The notes under the pieces are model-generated. The model saw only the letters and a program-made list of their open reading frames with translations. It searched no databases and was not told where the DNA came from. DNA of 64,000 nucleotides, taken from Arthrobacter sp. 9AX. GTDB lineage: Bacteria > Actinomycetota > Actinomycetes > Actinomycetales > Micrococcaceae. A program made the translations under genes and the position numbers. Location of the stretch: positions 1,967,034 to 2,031,033 of the forward strand of contig NZ_LR733293.1 of assembly GCF_902506095.1 (NCBI RefSeq), in the 5' to 3' direction. Shown in pieces: positions 37,396 through 45,910 of this stretch (position 1 is its first letter; every line of letters begins with the position of its first letter).

Positions 37396-37526
37396 CGCTC
37401 TCTCACTTAATGGACCTTCTCAGCCATCGCTCTTTCACTGTCCTGAAGAAAGTGAGAGAGCGTATCGATATGTCGGACATCAAGTGAGAGAGCGAATCGA
37501 TATTTGGGACTTCAAGTGAGAGAGCG
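37396..37526. repeat. 32-bp direct repeats with inverted copies, between rnd and fadA
   Basis: AAGTGAGAGAGCG occurs at 37450, 37482 and 37514 with an exact 32-bp period; the first two copies share most of the unit, including ATCGATAT. A perfect inverted copy, CGCTCTCTCACTT, is at 37396-37408 and a degenerate one at 37428-37439. The inverted copies could fold onto the direct ones as a long hairpin ending the rnd transcript. Confidence 0.8.
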
Positions 37527-37548
37527 TTGCGGAGCCCGGACCGGAGGG

Positions 37549-38883
37549 TTAGTGCCCTGCCGCTGCCACGTCCGGCTTGGGCTCCTTGACCGGCAGCGGC
37601 TGGGGGTGGAGGAACGCGTCCGCAATGAGGGGAGCGGCCAGTTCCACCTGCCACTCGCGGGCGCCCAGTGCACGAAGCTCGGCCGCGATGGACGCCTCGC
37701 TGATCTCCGCGGGAGGCCGCCACGCCACCCGGCGCAGGTAATCGGGGGTCAGCAGGTTCTCCAGCGGGAGATTGATCTGGTCCGCCTTCTCCTGCAGCTT
37801 CGGCCGCGCGGTGGCGAGCCGTGCCGCAGCTTCGGGATCGCGGTCGGCCCACACGCGCGGCGGCGGGGGTGCGTTGGTGGCCAGGTGCAGCGGCGGAAGG
37901 TCCTCGAGGTCCCGGGCCGCGGCAATGCAGCGCAGCCAGCGGGGAGCTTCGCGCTGGGCCGCGCGGCCGTGGAAGCCTTTGGTTCCCAGCAGTTGGGGAA
38001 CGGTGGCGGGCATGGCCTTCGCGGCGGCCACCAGGGCTGAATCCGGGATCAGCCTGCCCGGGGCCACATCCCGCTTCCGGGCCAGGGAATCGCGTTCCAG
38101 CCACAGCTCCCGGACCGCCGCCAGCTGCCGCCGGTCGCGGATCTGGTGCAGACCGGACGTCTTCCGCCACGGGTCAACACGCGCAGGCGGCAGTCCGGCA
38201 GCCAGGATGGCGGCGAACTCCTGTTCCGCATACTCCAGCTTGCCGTCCGCTTCGAGGAGCTCGATGAGTTCTTCCCGCAGTTCGGTGAGGACCTCCACGT
38301 CCAGGGCGGCGTACCGCAGCCACGGCTCGGGAAGGGGCCGGGTTGACCAGTCCGCCGCGGAGTGTTCCTTGGCGAGGCCGAAGCCCAGCAGTTGTTCGAT
38401 GACGGCGGCCAGGCCCACCCGGGGAAGGCCGGCCAGGCGGGCGGCCAGTTCCGTGTCAAAGAGCTTCTGCGGCCACATGCCGAGCTCGGACAGACATGGC
38501 AGGTCCTGGCTGGCGGCGTGCAGGATCCACTCAACACCGCTGAGGGCATCGTTGATGATGTCCAGGTTGTCGAAGGGTTCGGGGTCGATCAGCCACGTCC
38601 CGGCACCTTCACGGCGGATCTGGACCAGGAAGGCGCGCTGTCCGTAGCGGAAGCCGGAGGCACGTTCGGCGTCCACGCCGGCCGGTCCGGTGCCGGCGGC
38701 GATGGCGGCTGCGCACCGCTCCAGCCCGGCTTGCGTTTCGATGACCAGCGGAACGCCGTCGCGGGGCGAATCGAGTTCAATAATTTCGGGAATGGGGGCG
38801 TCGAAGCCCTCCACCGTGATGTGGGGTGCGGTGTCAGCAGCCGGGACGCCGGCCGTGGTGTTTTCCGGAATGTGAGGGGTCAT
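37549..38883 (-). CDS. rnd: Ribonuclease D-like 3'-5' exonuclease with HRDC domain
   Basis: A 444-aa DEDDy exonuclease. The catalytic residues are Asp71 and Glu73 (VDAERASG), Asp127 (HAASQD), Tyr191 and Asp195 (YAALDVEVL). An HRDC helical domain (about 245-325) follows, then a C-terminal domain typical of the actinobacterial form. RNase D enzymes trim tRNA and other RNA 3' ends. A TAAACT box lies 9 nt before the ATG, so the leader is very short. It is downstream of DUF3000 on the same strand. Confidence 0.9.
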   Translation of the reverse strand: MTPHIPENTTAGVPAADTAPHITVEGFDAPIPEIIELDSPRDGVPLVIETQAGLERCAAAIAAGTGPAGVDAERASGFRYGQRAFLVQIRREGAGTWLIDPEPFDNLDIINDALSGVEWILHAASQDLPCLSELGMWPQKLFDTELAARLAGLPRVGLAAVIEQLLGFGLAKEHSAADWSTRPLPEPWLRYAALDVEVLTELREELIELLEADGKLEYAEQEFAAILAAGLPPARVDPWRKTSGLHQIRDRRQLAAVRELWLERDSLARKRDVAPGRLIPDSALVAAAKAMPATVPQLLGTKGFHGRAAQREAPRWLRCIAAARDLEDLPPLHLATNAPPPPRVWADRDPEAAARLATARPKLQEKADQINLPLENLLTPDYLRRVAWRPPAEISEASIAAELRALGAREWQVELAAPLIADAFLHPQPLPVKEPKPDVAAAGH

Positions 38884-38972
38884 GATGCCCTTAGTTTACC
38901 GGCCGGCCGTTCCGGGACCCGCCTGGGGACCCCGCTGCGGTTCTCCTCCACCGGCAGCCGCACTCCGCGCCG

Positions 38973-39623
38973 TCAGTTCCGCCGCCGCTGCGGCAGCGCG
39001 GTGACGCCGTCCGGGAGGGGCGGCAGGCCCGCGAAGGTGCACACCATGTCGGACCAGGCTTCGAGGTGGGCAGTCACGTCAGAGGACGCCGGGGTCCACG
39101 AGGCGCGCAGTTCGATATCGATGGAGCCGGGCCTTTCCGCGAGCGTCCCAAAGCTTTCGGACAGGACCCGGGTGGCGGTTCCGCCGGCGGCGCGGTAGGG
39201 GGCTTTGTGGTTTTCGAGCGCCTCCACGAGCCAGGTCCAGGCCACCGTTCCCAGCATCTCGTCGTTCCCCATCTCCGGTTCAAGCTGCGCCCGGATGTAG
39301 GTGACGATGCGGAACTCGCCATCCCACACGGCCGAGCCTTCGGGGTCGTGGAGCAGGATGAACCGCCCCGTGGCCAACTCTGTCTCGTCGTCGTCGGCTG
39401 TTCCCGAGGCTGCCGCCAGCGCCATGGCCGCGGGGCCGTGCAGGGGTGTGGTGGGGGTCCGTGGGCCCGGTGCCAGGACCTCGGCGCCGAGTGCTACGGC
39501 AAAGGGCGCCAGGCGGCCCGGCGCTGGGATCTCCGCCAGGCGGAGCTCCCCGCGGCACTGGGCTTTCCTGAGGGTTCCCAAGGCGTGGAGAAATTCCGGG
39601 GGAACCTGGTCAAGTGCGTTCAC
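38973..39623 (-). CDS. DUF3000 family protein
   Basis: A 216-aa cytoplasmic protein of the actinobacterial DUF3000 family, often found beside rnd. It begins VPPEFLHALGTLRKAQCRGEL and carries the conserved RFILLHDPEGSAVWDGEFRIV and WTWLVEALE segments. The function is unknown. The GTG at 39623 has TAACCT exactly 6 nt upstream and no ribosome-binding site, so the message is probably leaderless. 89 nt separate it from rnd. Confidence 0.85.
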   Translation of the reverse strand: MNALDQVPPEFLHALGTLRKAQCRGELRLAEIPAPGRLAPFAVALGAEVLAPGPRTPTTPLHGPAAMALAAASGTADDDETELATGRFILLHDPEGSAVWDGEFRIVTYIRAQLEPEMGNDEMLGTVAWTWLVEALENHKAPYRAAGGTATRVLSESFGTLAERPGSIDIELRASWTPASSDVTAHLEAWSDMVCTFAGLPPLPDGVTALPQRRRN

Positions 39624-39684
39624 CTTCGCAGGTTACGCAACGGGGCCGGGGACGGCGGGAAGGCTCGCCGTCGGTCTGTTGTGA

Positions 39685-40794
39685 CTAGCTGGCGGGATGG
39701 CGCCCGTCAGCGCCGAGCTCGTGCCGGATGGCTGCGGCAAAGGCATCAATATCCTCCTCGGTGGTATCGAACGAACACATCCAGCGCACTTCCCGGGCGG
39801 CCTCGTTCCAGTCGTAGAACCGGAAGGACTCCCGCAGCCTGTCTGCCACGCCCGCAGGCAGGACGGCAAAGACGCCGTTGGATTCGGTTTTCTGCGTGGG
39901 CTGCACACCGTCAATGGTGTCGACGGCGGCACGCAGCCTGGCTGCCATGGCGTTCGCGTGGGAGGCGGAGCGCAGCCAGAGGTCACCCTCCAGGAGGGCG
40001 ATGAACTGCGCCGACATAAAGCGCATCTTGGACGCCAGCTGCATGTTCATCTTGCGCAGGTATACGAGCCCATGCGCCGCCTCCGGGTTCAGCGCCACCA
40101 CCACTTCCCCGAACAGCAGCCCGTTCTTGGTTCCGCCGAACGAGAGGATGTCCACTCCGGCGTCGCGGGTGAACGCCCGCAGCGGGACCTGCAGGTGGGC
40201 GGCCGCGTTGGCCAGGCGGGCGCCGTCCATGTGGAGCTTCATCCCCTTGGAATGCGCGTGGTCGGCAATCGCCCGGACTTCCTCCGGGGTGTAGCAGGTG
40301 CCCAGTTCGGTGGTCTGGGTGATGGAGACGGCGAGCGGCTGGGCGCGGTGTTCGTCGCCCCAGCCCCAGGCCTCGCGGTCGATCAGTTCGGGCGTGAGCT
40401 TGCCGTCCGGGGTGGGGACGTGCAGGAGCTTGATGCCGCCCACGCGTTCCGGTGCACCGTTTTCGTCCATGTTGATGTGGGCGGTGGAAGCGCACACCAC
40501 GGCACCCCAGCGGGGGAGCAGCGACTGCAGGGACAGCACATTGGCGCCGGTGCCGTTGAAGACCGGGAAGCTCTCGATGCCGGGACCGAAGTGGTCCTCC
40601 AGCACCTCCTGGAGCCTGGCGGTGTACTCGTCCTCGCCGTACGAGACCTGGTGGCCCCCGTTGGCGGCGGCCAGGGCCGCAAGGATTTCCGGGTGGACGC
40701 CTGAGTAGTTGTCGGAGGCGAATCCGCGGACGGCGGGATCGTGCAGCCGGGTTCCGGCGGCAGTTTCTGCTGTGGTTGTCATGGCTTTGGTCAC
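39685..40794 (-). CDS. ltaE: Low-specificity L-threonine aldolase
   Basis: A 369-aa PLP enzyme that cleaves L-threonine or allo-threonine to glycine and acetaldehyde. The PLP lysine is Lys223 in SFGGTKNG. Other family segments are FASDNYSGVHPE, the HMDGARLANAA strand with the PLP-contacting aspartate, and HINMDENGAPE. The GTG at 40794 is supported by TAGACT (40801-40806 on this strand) 6 nt upstream, giving a leaderless transcript. It is separated from DUF3000 by 61 nt and may be read into it. Confidence 0.9.
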   Translation of the reverse strand: MTKAMTTTAETAAGTRLHDPAVRGFASDNYSGVHPEILAALAAANGGHQVSYGEDEYTARLQEVLEDHFGPGIESFPVFNGTGANVLSLQSLLPRWGAVVCASTAHINMDENGAPERVGGIKLLHVPTPDGKLTPELIDREAWGWGDEHRAQPLAVSITQTTELGTCYTPEEVRAIADHAHSKGMKLHMDGARLANAAAHLQVPLRAFTRDAGVDILSFGGTKNGLLFGEVVVALNPEAAHGLVYLRKMNMQLASKMRFMSAQFIALLEGDLWLRSASHANAMAARLRAAVDTIDGVQPTQKTESNGVFAVLPAGVADRLRESFRFYDWNEAAREVRWMCSFDTTEEDIDAFAAAIRHELGADGRHPAS

Positions 40795-40826
40795 ACTTTC
40801 AGTCTAGGTAGTGCCGGCCCGTGCAG

Positions 40827-41612
40827 TCAGGGCGCCAGCCGGAGCCGGGTGCCGTTCAGTCCGTCCGCCGGCGCTTTGAAGAGTCCGACGACGGCGCGGG
40901 CGAGGTCTTCGACGTCGGTGCCGCCGGGGAAGCTGCGCTCCGGGTGGGCGTGGCGCATGGCGTCGTCCACCAGGGCTTTGACCACCAGGACGACGGCGGC
41001 CGGTGCTGCTCCGCCCTCCACGTGGGTTGCGTTGTCCGTGCCTGCGCCGCTGCTTGGGGCGCTGCCGTTCCCGGCGGCCCGCCGGAAGCCGTCAGCCATG
41101 GCCATGGTCCAGGCTTCGGCCGCCGCCTTGGCGGCCACGTAGCTGGCCGTGGCTGCTGCCGGCTTTTCCACCGCGGTGGAGGACACCATGGCAAAGCGGC
41201 CGTTGCGGGACGCGGCGATGTCGTCGTAGAAGACGCGGGTGACGTTACGGAGTGTGGTGATGGCGCCGCGTTCCAGGAAGTCCCAGTCCTCATCAGTCTG
41301 GTCGGCGATGCCTTGGGCGCCCCGCCAGCCGCCTACCAGGTGGATCACGGCATCAACGGGACCTGCGGCCGCAGCCACGGAGGACCGCAGCTGCCTCACG
41401 TCCTCCATAACGGCGAGGTCGCACACCAGGCCAGTGACGCCTTCGCCCGCCTGCTGTGCTGCCGCGTCGATCCTCGCCTGGTCGGAGCCCACGGTAAACA
41501 CCCGGTGGCCGGTGCTGTGAAGCGCCCGGGCGACGGCGATGCCTGATGCTCCGCTGCCGCCGGTCACCAGGACATTGAGCTGCGGAACGCTTGCCCCCGG
41601 GGTATCTGTCAC
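40827..41612 (-). CDS. Short-chain dehydrogenase/reductase
   Basis: A 261-aa SDR with the cofactor loop TGGSGASGIAVA (about 17-28) and the active site Tyr158-x3-Lys162 in ASYVAAK, preceded by the catalytic serine in MVSST. The C-terminal substrate region is unusually Gly/Ala-rich (SAPSSGAGTDN). The substrate is unknown. It overlaps the DUF6421 gene by 4 nt, so the two products are co-translated and may work on the same pathway. Confidence 0.87.
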   Translation of the reverse strand: MTDTPGASVPQLNVLVTGGSGASGIAVARALHSTGHRVFTVGSDQARIDAAAQQAGEGVTGLVCDLAVMEDVRQLRSSVAAAAGPVDAVIHLVGGWRGAQGIADQTDEDWDFLERGAITTLRNVTRVFYDDIAASRNGRFAMVSSTAVEKPAAATASYVAAKAAAEAWTMAMADGFRRAAGNGSAPSSGAGTDNATHVEGGAAPAAVVLVVKALVDDAMRHAHPERSFPGGTDVEDLARAVVGLFKAPADGLNGTRLRLAP

Positions 41613-42976
41613 AGTGCGGAGGCTCCAGTGATTCCGGCGGTGGATTCGATCACGGGGCGCATCTTCTTCTCCAGTGCTTCGTAGAACATGGACAGGGGGA
41701 ACTCGTCGTCAAGCACCTGGTCCGTCAGGCCTCGCGGCGGACCGGCCAGTGCCAGTGCGTCGGAACCCTTGGCCCAGAGGGACGCCGGGTTGGGGGTAAC
41801 GGTAGCCGAAATGAGCTTGTATGCGGCGAGCCAGTGCGCAGTCTTGGGCCGGTCGATGGAACGCCAGTACAGCTCATCGATGCTGTCGCCCAGCGCGATG
41901 ACGGCGTCCGCCACCTCGTCCCAGTCGATGGTGAGCCGGGTGTCGGTCCAGTGCAGGACGTGCTGCTGGTGCAGCCAGGCGAACAGGAGCTGGCCACCGA
42001 GTCCGTCGTAGTTGCGGACCCGGCTGCCCGTGATCGCAAAGCGGAAGATCCGGTCGAAGATGATGGCGTACTGCACCAGCTTCGCGTGCCGGCGGGCCTC
42101 GGGATCGGCGTCGTCGTCCTTTTCGATCCGGACCGATTCACGGAAGGCGGTCAGGTCGCAGCGCAGTTCCTCGAGCGAGTACAGGAAGTACGGCATCCGC
42201 TGCTTGATCATAAAGGGATCGAAGGGCAGGTCGCCACGCATGTGGGTCCGGTCGTGGATCAGGTCCCACATCACAAACGTCGCCTCGGTCAGGTCCTGGT
42301 CCGCGAGGAGTTCCGCGGCGCCTGCCGGAAGTTCCAGGCGGGTGGTCTCGGCGGCGGCCTTGAGCACGCGGCGGAAGCGGGCGGCTTCCCGGTCGGCGAA
42401 GATGGCTCCCCAGGTGAAGGTGGGGGTTTCGCTGACGGCCACTGTCTCCGGGAACAGCACGGCGGAGTTCGTATCGTAGCCGGCAGTGAAGTCCAGGAAG
42501 CGGATGGGGACGAACAGCTTGTTCGAATACTCCGTGGCCTCCAGGCCGGCGATGAACTCGGGCCAGATCACTTCGATCAGGACTGCTTCCACCAGCCGGT
42601 TGCTGCTGCCGTTCTGGGTGTACATGGGGAAGACCACCAGGTGCTGCAGGCCGTCCCGGCGCTGTTCCTGCGGCTGGAAGGCGAGCAGCGAGGACAGGAA
42701 ATCCGGGACAGCAAAGCTGTTGGCCTGCCAGGCGGAAAAGTCAGCGCAAACGGCGTCCAGGTAAGCGGCATCGTGCGGGAAGGCCGGGGCAAGGGCGTGC
42801 ACGGCATCGACGATGCTGCTGACATGCAGGGATGCCTCGTGGTGGGTTGCCGGGTCCGGAATGGAGCCGTCCTTCACCTGGAGTGCCTGGATGGCAGTGG
42901 CGGCAGCCTTCAGCCTGGTCCAGTCCTGGTTTTCTGCGGAAATCCCGGTGGGAGCGGTGATCAGTGTTTCGGTCAT
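41609..42976 (-). CDS. DUF6421 family protein
   Basis: A 455-aa protein of an actinobacterial family without a known function. It is mainly alpha-helical, with no signal peptide or membrane segment. It carries clusters that could be metal or active-site residues (DLIHDRTHMRGDLPFDP, about 237-253, and WLHQQHVLHWTD, about 339-350). AAAGG precedes the ATG. It is the first gene of a coupled pair with the SDR, suggesting a shared, possibly oxidative pathway. Confidence 0.75.
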   Translation of the reverse strand: MTETLITAPTGISAENQDWTRLKAAATAIQALQVKDGSIPDPATHHEASLHVSSIVDAVHALAPAFPHDAAYLDAVCADFSAWQANSFAVPDFLSSLLAFQPQEQRRDGLQHLVVFPMYTQNGSSNRLVEAVLIEVIWPEFIAGLEATEYSNKLFVPIRFLDFTAGYDTNSAVLFPETVAVSETPTFTWGAIFADREAARFRRVLKAAAETTRLELPAGAAELLADQDLTEATFVMWDLIHDRTHMRGDLPFDPFMIKQRMPYFLYSLEELRCDLTAFRESVRIEKDDDADPEARRHAKLVQYAIIFDRIFRFAITGSRVRNYDGLGGQLLFAWLHQQHVLHWTDTRLTIDWDEVADAVIALGDSIDELYWRSIDRPKTAHWLAAYKLISATVTPNPASLWAKGSDALALAGPPRGLTDQVLDDEFPLSMFYEALEKKMRPVIESTAGITGASAL

Positions 42977-43055
42977 CGTCGGCGCCTTTCTGGTTGCCTG
43001 CTGTCTACGGCGAGCGTACCAAGCAACCAGCAGAACTAATCTGAAAAGCGGCCAA

Positions 43056-43123
43056 GCCTAAGAAAGGCTGTTCCTCGCGCCTGTATTCAGCAGGACGAGG
43101 TCCAGCCTTTCCTGATCTCAGGC
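43056..43123 (-). terminator. Large imperfect stem-loop at the msrB 3' end
   Basis: Nested arms GAAAGGCTG / CAGCCTTTC, CCTCG / CGAGG and CCTG / CAGG form a hairpin of about 68 nt overlapping the msrB stop. Only a short T run (CTTTTC) follows on this strand, so terminator function is likely but not certain. Confidence 0.45.
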
Positions 43124-43636
43124 CTCCGCTTCGGCCCTGCTGACTTGGGGCTCCCCGCGCGGTACGAGCTTCAGGGACACGGAATTGATGCAGTAGCGCT
43201 GGTCCGTGGGCGTGGGGTACCCCTCGCCCTCGAACACGTGCCCCAGGTGGGAGTCGCAGGTGGCGCAGCGGACCTCCACCCGCTCCATGCCCAGCGTCCG
43301 GTCGTGGATGTAGCGGACGGTGCCTTCCGCCAACGGGGCGAAGAAGGAGGGCCAGCCGCAGTGCGAGTCAAACTTCTCGTTGCTGGTGAACAGCTCAGTG
43401 CCGCACGCGCGGCATTGATATACGCCGGCCGTGTGGGTGTCCCAGTACTCACCGGTATAGGGGCGCTCGGTACCGGACTGGCGGAGCACGTGGTACTCCT
43501 CCGGTGTGAGCTCCCGGCGCCATTCAGCGTCGGATTTCTGGACGCTGGGCTCCGCGGCGGAGGACTCGGGCGCAGGATCTGTGTCCTTGTGTCCGAAAAT
43601 GTTTTTGCCCAGGATGTTGTTTCCGAAGATGCTCAT
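43118..43636 (-). CDS. msrB: Peptide-methionine (R)-S-oxide reductase
   Basis: A 172-aa repair enzyme that reduces methionine-R-sulfoxide in proteins. Zinc ligands Cys75/Cys78 (CRAC) and Cys124/Cys127 (CATC) and the catalytic Cys149 (RYCINSVSL) are present. The N-terminal 35 residues before the domain (NNILGKNIFGHKDTD...) are an extra low-complexity leader without signal-peptide features. The Usp-like gene lies 14 nt upstream on the same strand. Confidence 0.93.
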   Translation of the reverse strand: MSIFGNNILGKNIFGHKDTDPAPESSAAEPSVQKSDAEWRRELTPEEYHVLRQSGTERPYTGEYWDTHTAGVYQCRACGTELFTSNEKFDSHCGWPSFFAPLAEGTVRYIHDRTLGMERVEVRCATCDSHLGHVFEGEGYPTPTDQRYCINSVSLKLVPRGEPQVSRAEAEA

Positions 43637-43650
43637 AGCCTTGTCAACGC

Positions 43651-44142
43651 TCAGGAGTCGCCGATAAATCCCGAACCTGCGTACAGATGCAGGACGGGAA
43701 GACCCAACTGGTCCTGGGCCTTGTTGGCCCAGTCGGTGTGGAACGTATCCGCCACCGCGTGCGGCCGGGTGATCACCACGGCCTGCGAGGCACCTGTTTC
43801 CTTGACCTTTGCCACCAGGGCCTGCACCGCGCCGCCGTCGACAATTTCTCCCGTGACGCCTGCCCCCAGTCCGGCCAGTGCTGCCAGGGATATCGCGAGG
43901 GTCTCCGCTGCCTGGGCCCGCTCGGTGGCGGGATCCGGTGCATGCGACGTCAGTTCGCGGAAGGCTTTGGCGATGTCCAGCATGGAAAGGTTCTCGAGGA
44001 AGTCCACCAGCAGGTGCCGTTCGGTGTTCGCCGGAACCAGGACCAGCAGCCGGGTATCTCCTCCGTCCACAAGCCGCTCGATGTTCAGGCGGTCCTCCGC
44101 CCCCAGGGGTTCTTCGGTCAGGATGACGATGGGATCACTCAT
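43651..44142 (-). CDS. Small Rossmann-like protein, possibly universal-stress-protein related
   Basis: A 163-aa protein with alternating beta-alpha segments. It starts with IVILTEEPLGAEDRLNIERL, contains LLVLVPANTERHLL, and ends with AVVITRPHAVADTFHTDWANKA. The layout recalls UspA-like folds, but the usual nucleotide-binding GxxGxxxxS loop is absent, so the assignment is weak. It lies 14 nt upstream of msrB on the same strand and is divergent from the hydrolase gene, so a stress-related role beside msrB is plausible only by context. Confidence 0.6.
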   Translation of the reverse strand: MSDPIVILTEEPLGAEDRLNIERLVDGGDTRLLVLVPANTERHLLVDFLENLSMLDIAKAFRELTSHAPDPATERAQAAETLAISLAALAGLGAGVTGEIVDGGAVQALVAKVKETGASQAVVITRPHAVADTFHTDWANKAQDQLGLPVLHLYAGSGFIGDS

Positions 44143-44246
44143 GGCCTTAGCCTAGTCCGGCGCATGGTCCGCCGCACCGGTCCGCCGCTGCGCCGGCCTC
44201 TGCGGGAAATGCGGCCCGCCGGTGCCCCGGCGGTAACAATGGTTGC

Positions 44247-45548
44247 ATGGCACTTTTCCAGCGCAGCAGCCCCGCACCCATCATTCCTGCCCAGGATTCC
44301 GGCACAGGCTTGTCGCTGCGGACCAAATGGGCCATTGGCGGGGCCATCGGCGGAGGCGCGTTGGCGGGACTGCTGGCCACGGGATCGTCGGCGCTGGCTG
44401 TGTACTTTGCCCGCCGTGTCATCACCCCCGCGCGCCAGCGGGCGGCCAACCAGGAAGTGCTGGCTGTCATCAGGGATGGGCACCAGCAGCAGGTGATCAT
44501 GGCGGCCAATGAGGACACCACCGTTGACGGGGTGTACGGATTCTTTTTCGACGGCGGCAAGGGGCACGCGCGGATCGGCCGCATCGTTTCGTACTCGCCC
44601 GCTGAGCGGACCGTGGCGCGCGAAGTCGAAGCAGTGTATGCAGGGGACCTCGGCTCCGCCAGGTGGGGCTGGTGGAGCGGCGCCCTCTATCCGGACCCGG
44701 CCGCCGTCGGAATTCCTGCCGAAGATGTGATGATCGATGTTGACCGCGGGCAGGCGCCCGCCTGGCTGGTCCGCGCGGGCGGGACAGCGCGGACCTGGGC
44801 GGTGATGGTCCATGGGCGCGGCGCCACCCGGCAGGAAGCCCTGCGCGCCGTGGGGCCCGCGCTCGAACTGGGGCTGACATCCCTGGTGGTGTCCTACCGC
44901 AATGACGGGTTGGCGCCGTCCGCCGATGACGGGCGCTACGGGCTGGGTTCCACCGAGTGGCGGGACATCGAGGCCGCCATTGAATATGCCCTGGCAAACG
45001 GGGCCGAGGAGATTGTGCTGTTCGGCTGGTCCATGGGTGGCGCCATCTGCTTGCAGACCGCGGATTTGTCCCGCTACCGGCACCTGATCCGGGCCATGGT
45101 GCTGGATGCGCCGGTGATCGACTGGGTGACGGTGCTGGCCCACCACGCGCAGCTGAACAGGATTCCGTCGCTGGTGGGCCGGTACGGTCAGCTCATGCTG
45201 GGCCATCCGCTGGGACGGCGGCTCACGGGGCTGTCCGCGCCGGTGGACCTCAAGGCGATGGACTGGGTTTCCCGGGCTGTTGAGCTGCGGACTCCCACGT
45301 TGATTATTCACAGCGTGGACGATGAGTACGTGCCGTACAAGCCATCAGCGCTCCTGGCCGAACGCAACCCGGAGATGGTCACCTTCGAGCCTTTCAACCA
45401 CGCCCGGCACACCAAGGAGTGGAATGTTGATCCCGAGCGCTGGGAGCGGGTGGTCAAGGCGTGGCTGCGGCAACAGTTGGCTCCCCGCCTGAACCCCGGT
45501 GCAGCACGGCAGGATCACGATGCTGCCCGGGGCGGGGAAAGGGCCTAG
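44247..45548 (+). CDS. Membrane-anchored alpha/beta hydrolase
   Basis: A 433-aa protein. An N-terminal hydrophobic helix (about 28-55) should anchor it in the membrane. A region of about 110 residues of unknown fold follows, then an alpha/beta-hydrolase domain (about 175-415). The nucleophile elbow is GWSMGG, the acid is in HSVDDEYVP and the histidine is in HARHTKEW, so the catalytic triad is complete. The substrate is unknown; it may be an esterase or peptidase acting near the membrane. AACAAT lies 6 nt before the ATG, suggesting a leaderless message. Confidence 0.82.
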   Translation: MALFQRSSPAPIIPAQDSGTGLSLRTKWAIGGAIGGGALAGLLATGSSALAVYFARRVITPARQRAANQEVLAVIRDGHQQQVIMAANEDTTVDGVYGFFFDGGKGHARIGRIVSYSPAERTVAREVEAVYAGDLGSARWGWWSGALYPDPAAVGIPAEDVMIDVDRGQAPAWLVRAGGTARTWAVMVHGRGATRQEALRAVGPALELGLTSLVVSYRNDGLAPSADDGRYGLGSTEWRDIEAAIEYALANGAEEIVLFGWSMGGAICLQTADLSRYRHLIRAMVLDAPVIDWVTVLAHHAQLNRIPSLVGRYGQLMLGHPLGRRLTGLSAPVDLKAMDWVSRAVELRTPTLIIHSVDDEYVPYKPSALLAERNPEMVTFEPFNHARHTKEWNVDPERWERVVKAWLRQQLAPRLNPGAARQDHDAARGGERA

Positions 45549-45621
45549 AAGTGGCCAGGATCCGGTGGCTCCGCGTGGGTGGGGTGGTCGCGGGCTGATG
45601 GATGCTGGAAGGCGATGAGTA

Positions 45622-45852
45622 TCAGCCGATCGGGTGGCCCTGGCTGCAGGAGGTTTCCCCCGGCAGGATCTCGTGTCCTTGAAGGCACGTCACTGACGGC
45701 GGCGAGGGGTTCTCGTGGGCAATGAAGAAAAGGCTGCTCTTGCCGTGGCTGATGCCGGCGTCTTCGCGGTGCAGCCAGGAAGAGTGGTGGACACCGTTTT
45801 TTGTGTCGTCACCGCTATGGTGCGGCGAGTGTTTAAACGGGTTCTTGACCAC
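45622..45852 (-). CDS. Small putative zinc-knuckle protein
   Basis: A possible 76-aa protein from GTG 45852, with GGAAGG upstream. The first half is His-rich (KNPFKHSPHHSGDD, VHHSSWLHRED). The second half ends in two matching knuckles, CLQGHE and CSQGHP, 10 residues apart, which resemble a zinc ribbon with CxxGH in place of CxxC. The local base composition is lower in G+C than the neighbouring genes. It lies 58 nt downstream of ybaK on the same strand. I do not recognise the family; it could be spurious. Confidence 0.42.
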   Translation of the reverse strand: MVKNPFKHSPHHSGDDTKNGVHHSSWLHREDAGISHGKSSLFFIAHENPSPPSVTCLQGHEILPGETSCSQGHPIG

Positions 45853-45910
45853 GGTGACCCCGACCTTCCAGTGCCGTCGCTGCTGCTGCAGCGAACCGCC
45901 GGTGCAAGAA

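Noticed and set aside
37450..37526. CRISPR-like array upstream of fadA
   Set aside because: The 32-bp period covers repeated rather than unique sequence, with only about 2.4 copies and no cas genes.
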